A stretch of DNA of 5,407 nt from Planctomycetota bacterium (GTDB taxonomy: Bacteria > Planctomycetota > Phycisphaerae > WQYP01): contig JAKAZF010000238.1 of assembly GCA_021826605.1 (NCBI GenBank), positions 1 through 5,407 on the forward strand. The letters run 5' to 3'. Numbering within the stretch: position 1 is the first letter of the stretch; every line of letters begins with the position of its first letter. This document shows positions 4,649 through 5,407 of this stretch, piece after piece. Both the position numbers and the translations under genes were made by a program. The notes beneath the pieces were generated by a model. That model had not been told where the DNA came from, did not search any database, and saw nothing but the letters and a program-made list of their open reading frames with translations.

Positions 4649-5407
4649 TTAGAACGTATAGATGGCATCAACACCAATCGTGGTCTGATAGTGTTTGCCA
4701 TTGGTAAGAACGCCATGATCGGCCAAGTCTTCCCGAATCTCCGGGCGAATGTAGAAATTCTTGCCCAGATTGCTGGTCGGGAATGGGGTAACCTTAACCC
4801 CGGCAGTCAATTCGCCGTAGTTTCCAGTTACGCCCGGTGTGGTCAAACCAGTGGTGAACCCGGCTCCATCATAGTAATACCCCTCGCGAAGATTCGCCGT
4901 GAGGTAGCTATTGATCACGTAGCTTTGATAAAGGGTCTCACCAAACCAGAACGCGTTGCCACCGGTGGTGACATTGCCCGCGGCATCATTGCCAAACACC
5001 GTGTCGGAAATCAAAGTCAGGTTATTGTGCAGGATGGGTGGGGTGTAGGTAATAATCGGCTCAACCAGTGTGCGATACGGATTGTTGGTGCCGGTATCCT
5101 GCGGCCCTTCCGAAAGGTTCAGCTTAAGATTCAATCGGCTGTCGGGCGAATAGCTCACTTGGCCGAGGAAATCCACACCATTGGGGTTGTTATCGTTGAA
5201 GGCCTGATTCCATCCACGAGTGACACCCGCCCAGAAATTCCACTGGGAGTTCGGTGAGTACTCAACCATGACACCCGTCTGGGTGACCGGAATACCAAAG
5301 GTATAAGAAATCGAGTGCGAATAGAACAGGTTATCGGTCGGGTTATAAGATTCTGCGCCCATAAGGGTTAGGAACTTACCGGCCTTAATCTTGATATTGC
5401 CCATTTT
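4649..5407 (-). CDS. Outer-membrane beta-barrel porin, paralogue of the neighbouring gene (N-terminal part outside window)
   Basis: The C-terminal 252 residues of a second OmpL-like porin. The frame continues through the right edge: the first codon in the window is AAA, giving K before MGNIKIKAGKF, as in KMGDLKIKAGKF of the paralogue. So the internal ATG at 5402-5404 is not the start, and roughly 170 residues plus the signal peptide should lie beyond the edge. It aligns without gaps to the complete porin, with about 56 differences in 251 residues. Differences concentrate in the first two thirds, while the last 75 residues are almost identical. It shares the KAGKF...FYSHS...QTGV signature and the terminal IYTF. 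Strand-like segments such as QWNFWAGVTRGW alternate with Asn/Gly/Pro-rich turns. It is upstream of its paralogue in transcription order, with a terminator between them, so the two can be regulated separately. The family call is as firm as for the neighbour; the solute carried is unknown. Confidence 0.85.
   Translation of the reverse strand, partial: KMGNIKIKAGKFLTLMGAESYNPTDNLFYSHSISYTFGIPVTQTGVMVEYSPNSQWNFWAGVTRGWNQAFNDNNPNGVDFLGQVSYSPDSRLNLKLNLSEGPQDTGTNNPYRTLVEPIITYTPPILHNNLTLISDTVFGNDAAGNVTTGGNAFWFGETLYQSYVINSYLTANLREGYYYDGAGFTTGLTTPGVTGNYGELTAGVKVTPFPTSNLGKNFYIRPEIREDLADHGVLTNGKHYQTTIGVDAIYTF

Overview
The window comes from a Gram-negative (diderm, lipopolysaccharide-making) bacterium. 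It carries the 3' part of a lipid A gene (lpxA) and two genes for outer-membrane beta-barrel porins with signal peptide and/or C-terminal phenylalanine. Base composition is moderately GC-rich. The porin family (OmpL-like, 'porin-2' type) and the style of interspersed repeat are common in PVC-type, acidobacterial, nitrospiral and acidophilic proteobacterial lineages. The sequence alone does not let me fix the phylum.

Left part (1-1717, + strand): the C-terminal two thirds of LpxA overlap by 8 bases a Gfo/Idh/MocA-family NAD(P)-dependent oxidoreductase. This pairing matches the lpxA-gnnA arrangement known from organisms that build lipid A on 2,3-diamino-2,3-dideoxyglucose. The partner transaminase gnnB and lpxB are not in the window.

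Middle (1718-2765): about 1 kb without a credible gene, between the convergent oxidoreductase and porin genes, filled with repeats. A REP-like hairpin occurs three times in alternating orientation about 81 bp apart. A larger palindromic element of about 187 bp occurs twice as a direct repeat, with detached pieces of its ends nearby.

Right part (2766-5407, - strand): two paralogous porin genes in tandem. The first in transcription order runs off the right edge; the second is complete. Each has its own strong intrinsic terminator, so they are separate transcription units. The 470-bp spacer between them holds a textbook -24/-12 (sigma-54) promoter core for the complete porin, overlapped by a fair sigma-70-like promoter. 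Farther upstream are a consensus IHF site and repeated CAATCGG-type inverted repeats that could be activator sites. The most interesting signals are this regulated porin promoter, the lpxA/GnnA-like pair, and the ordered repeat cluster.
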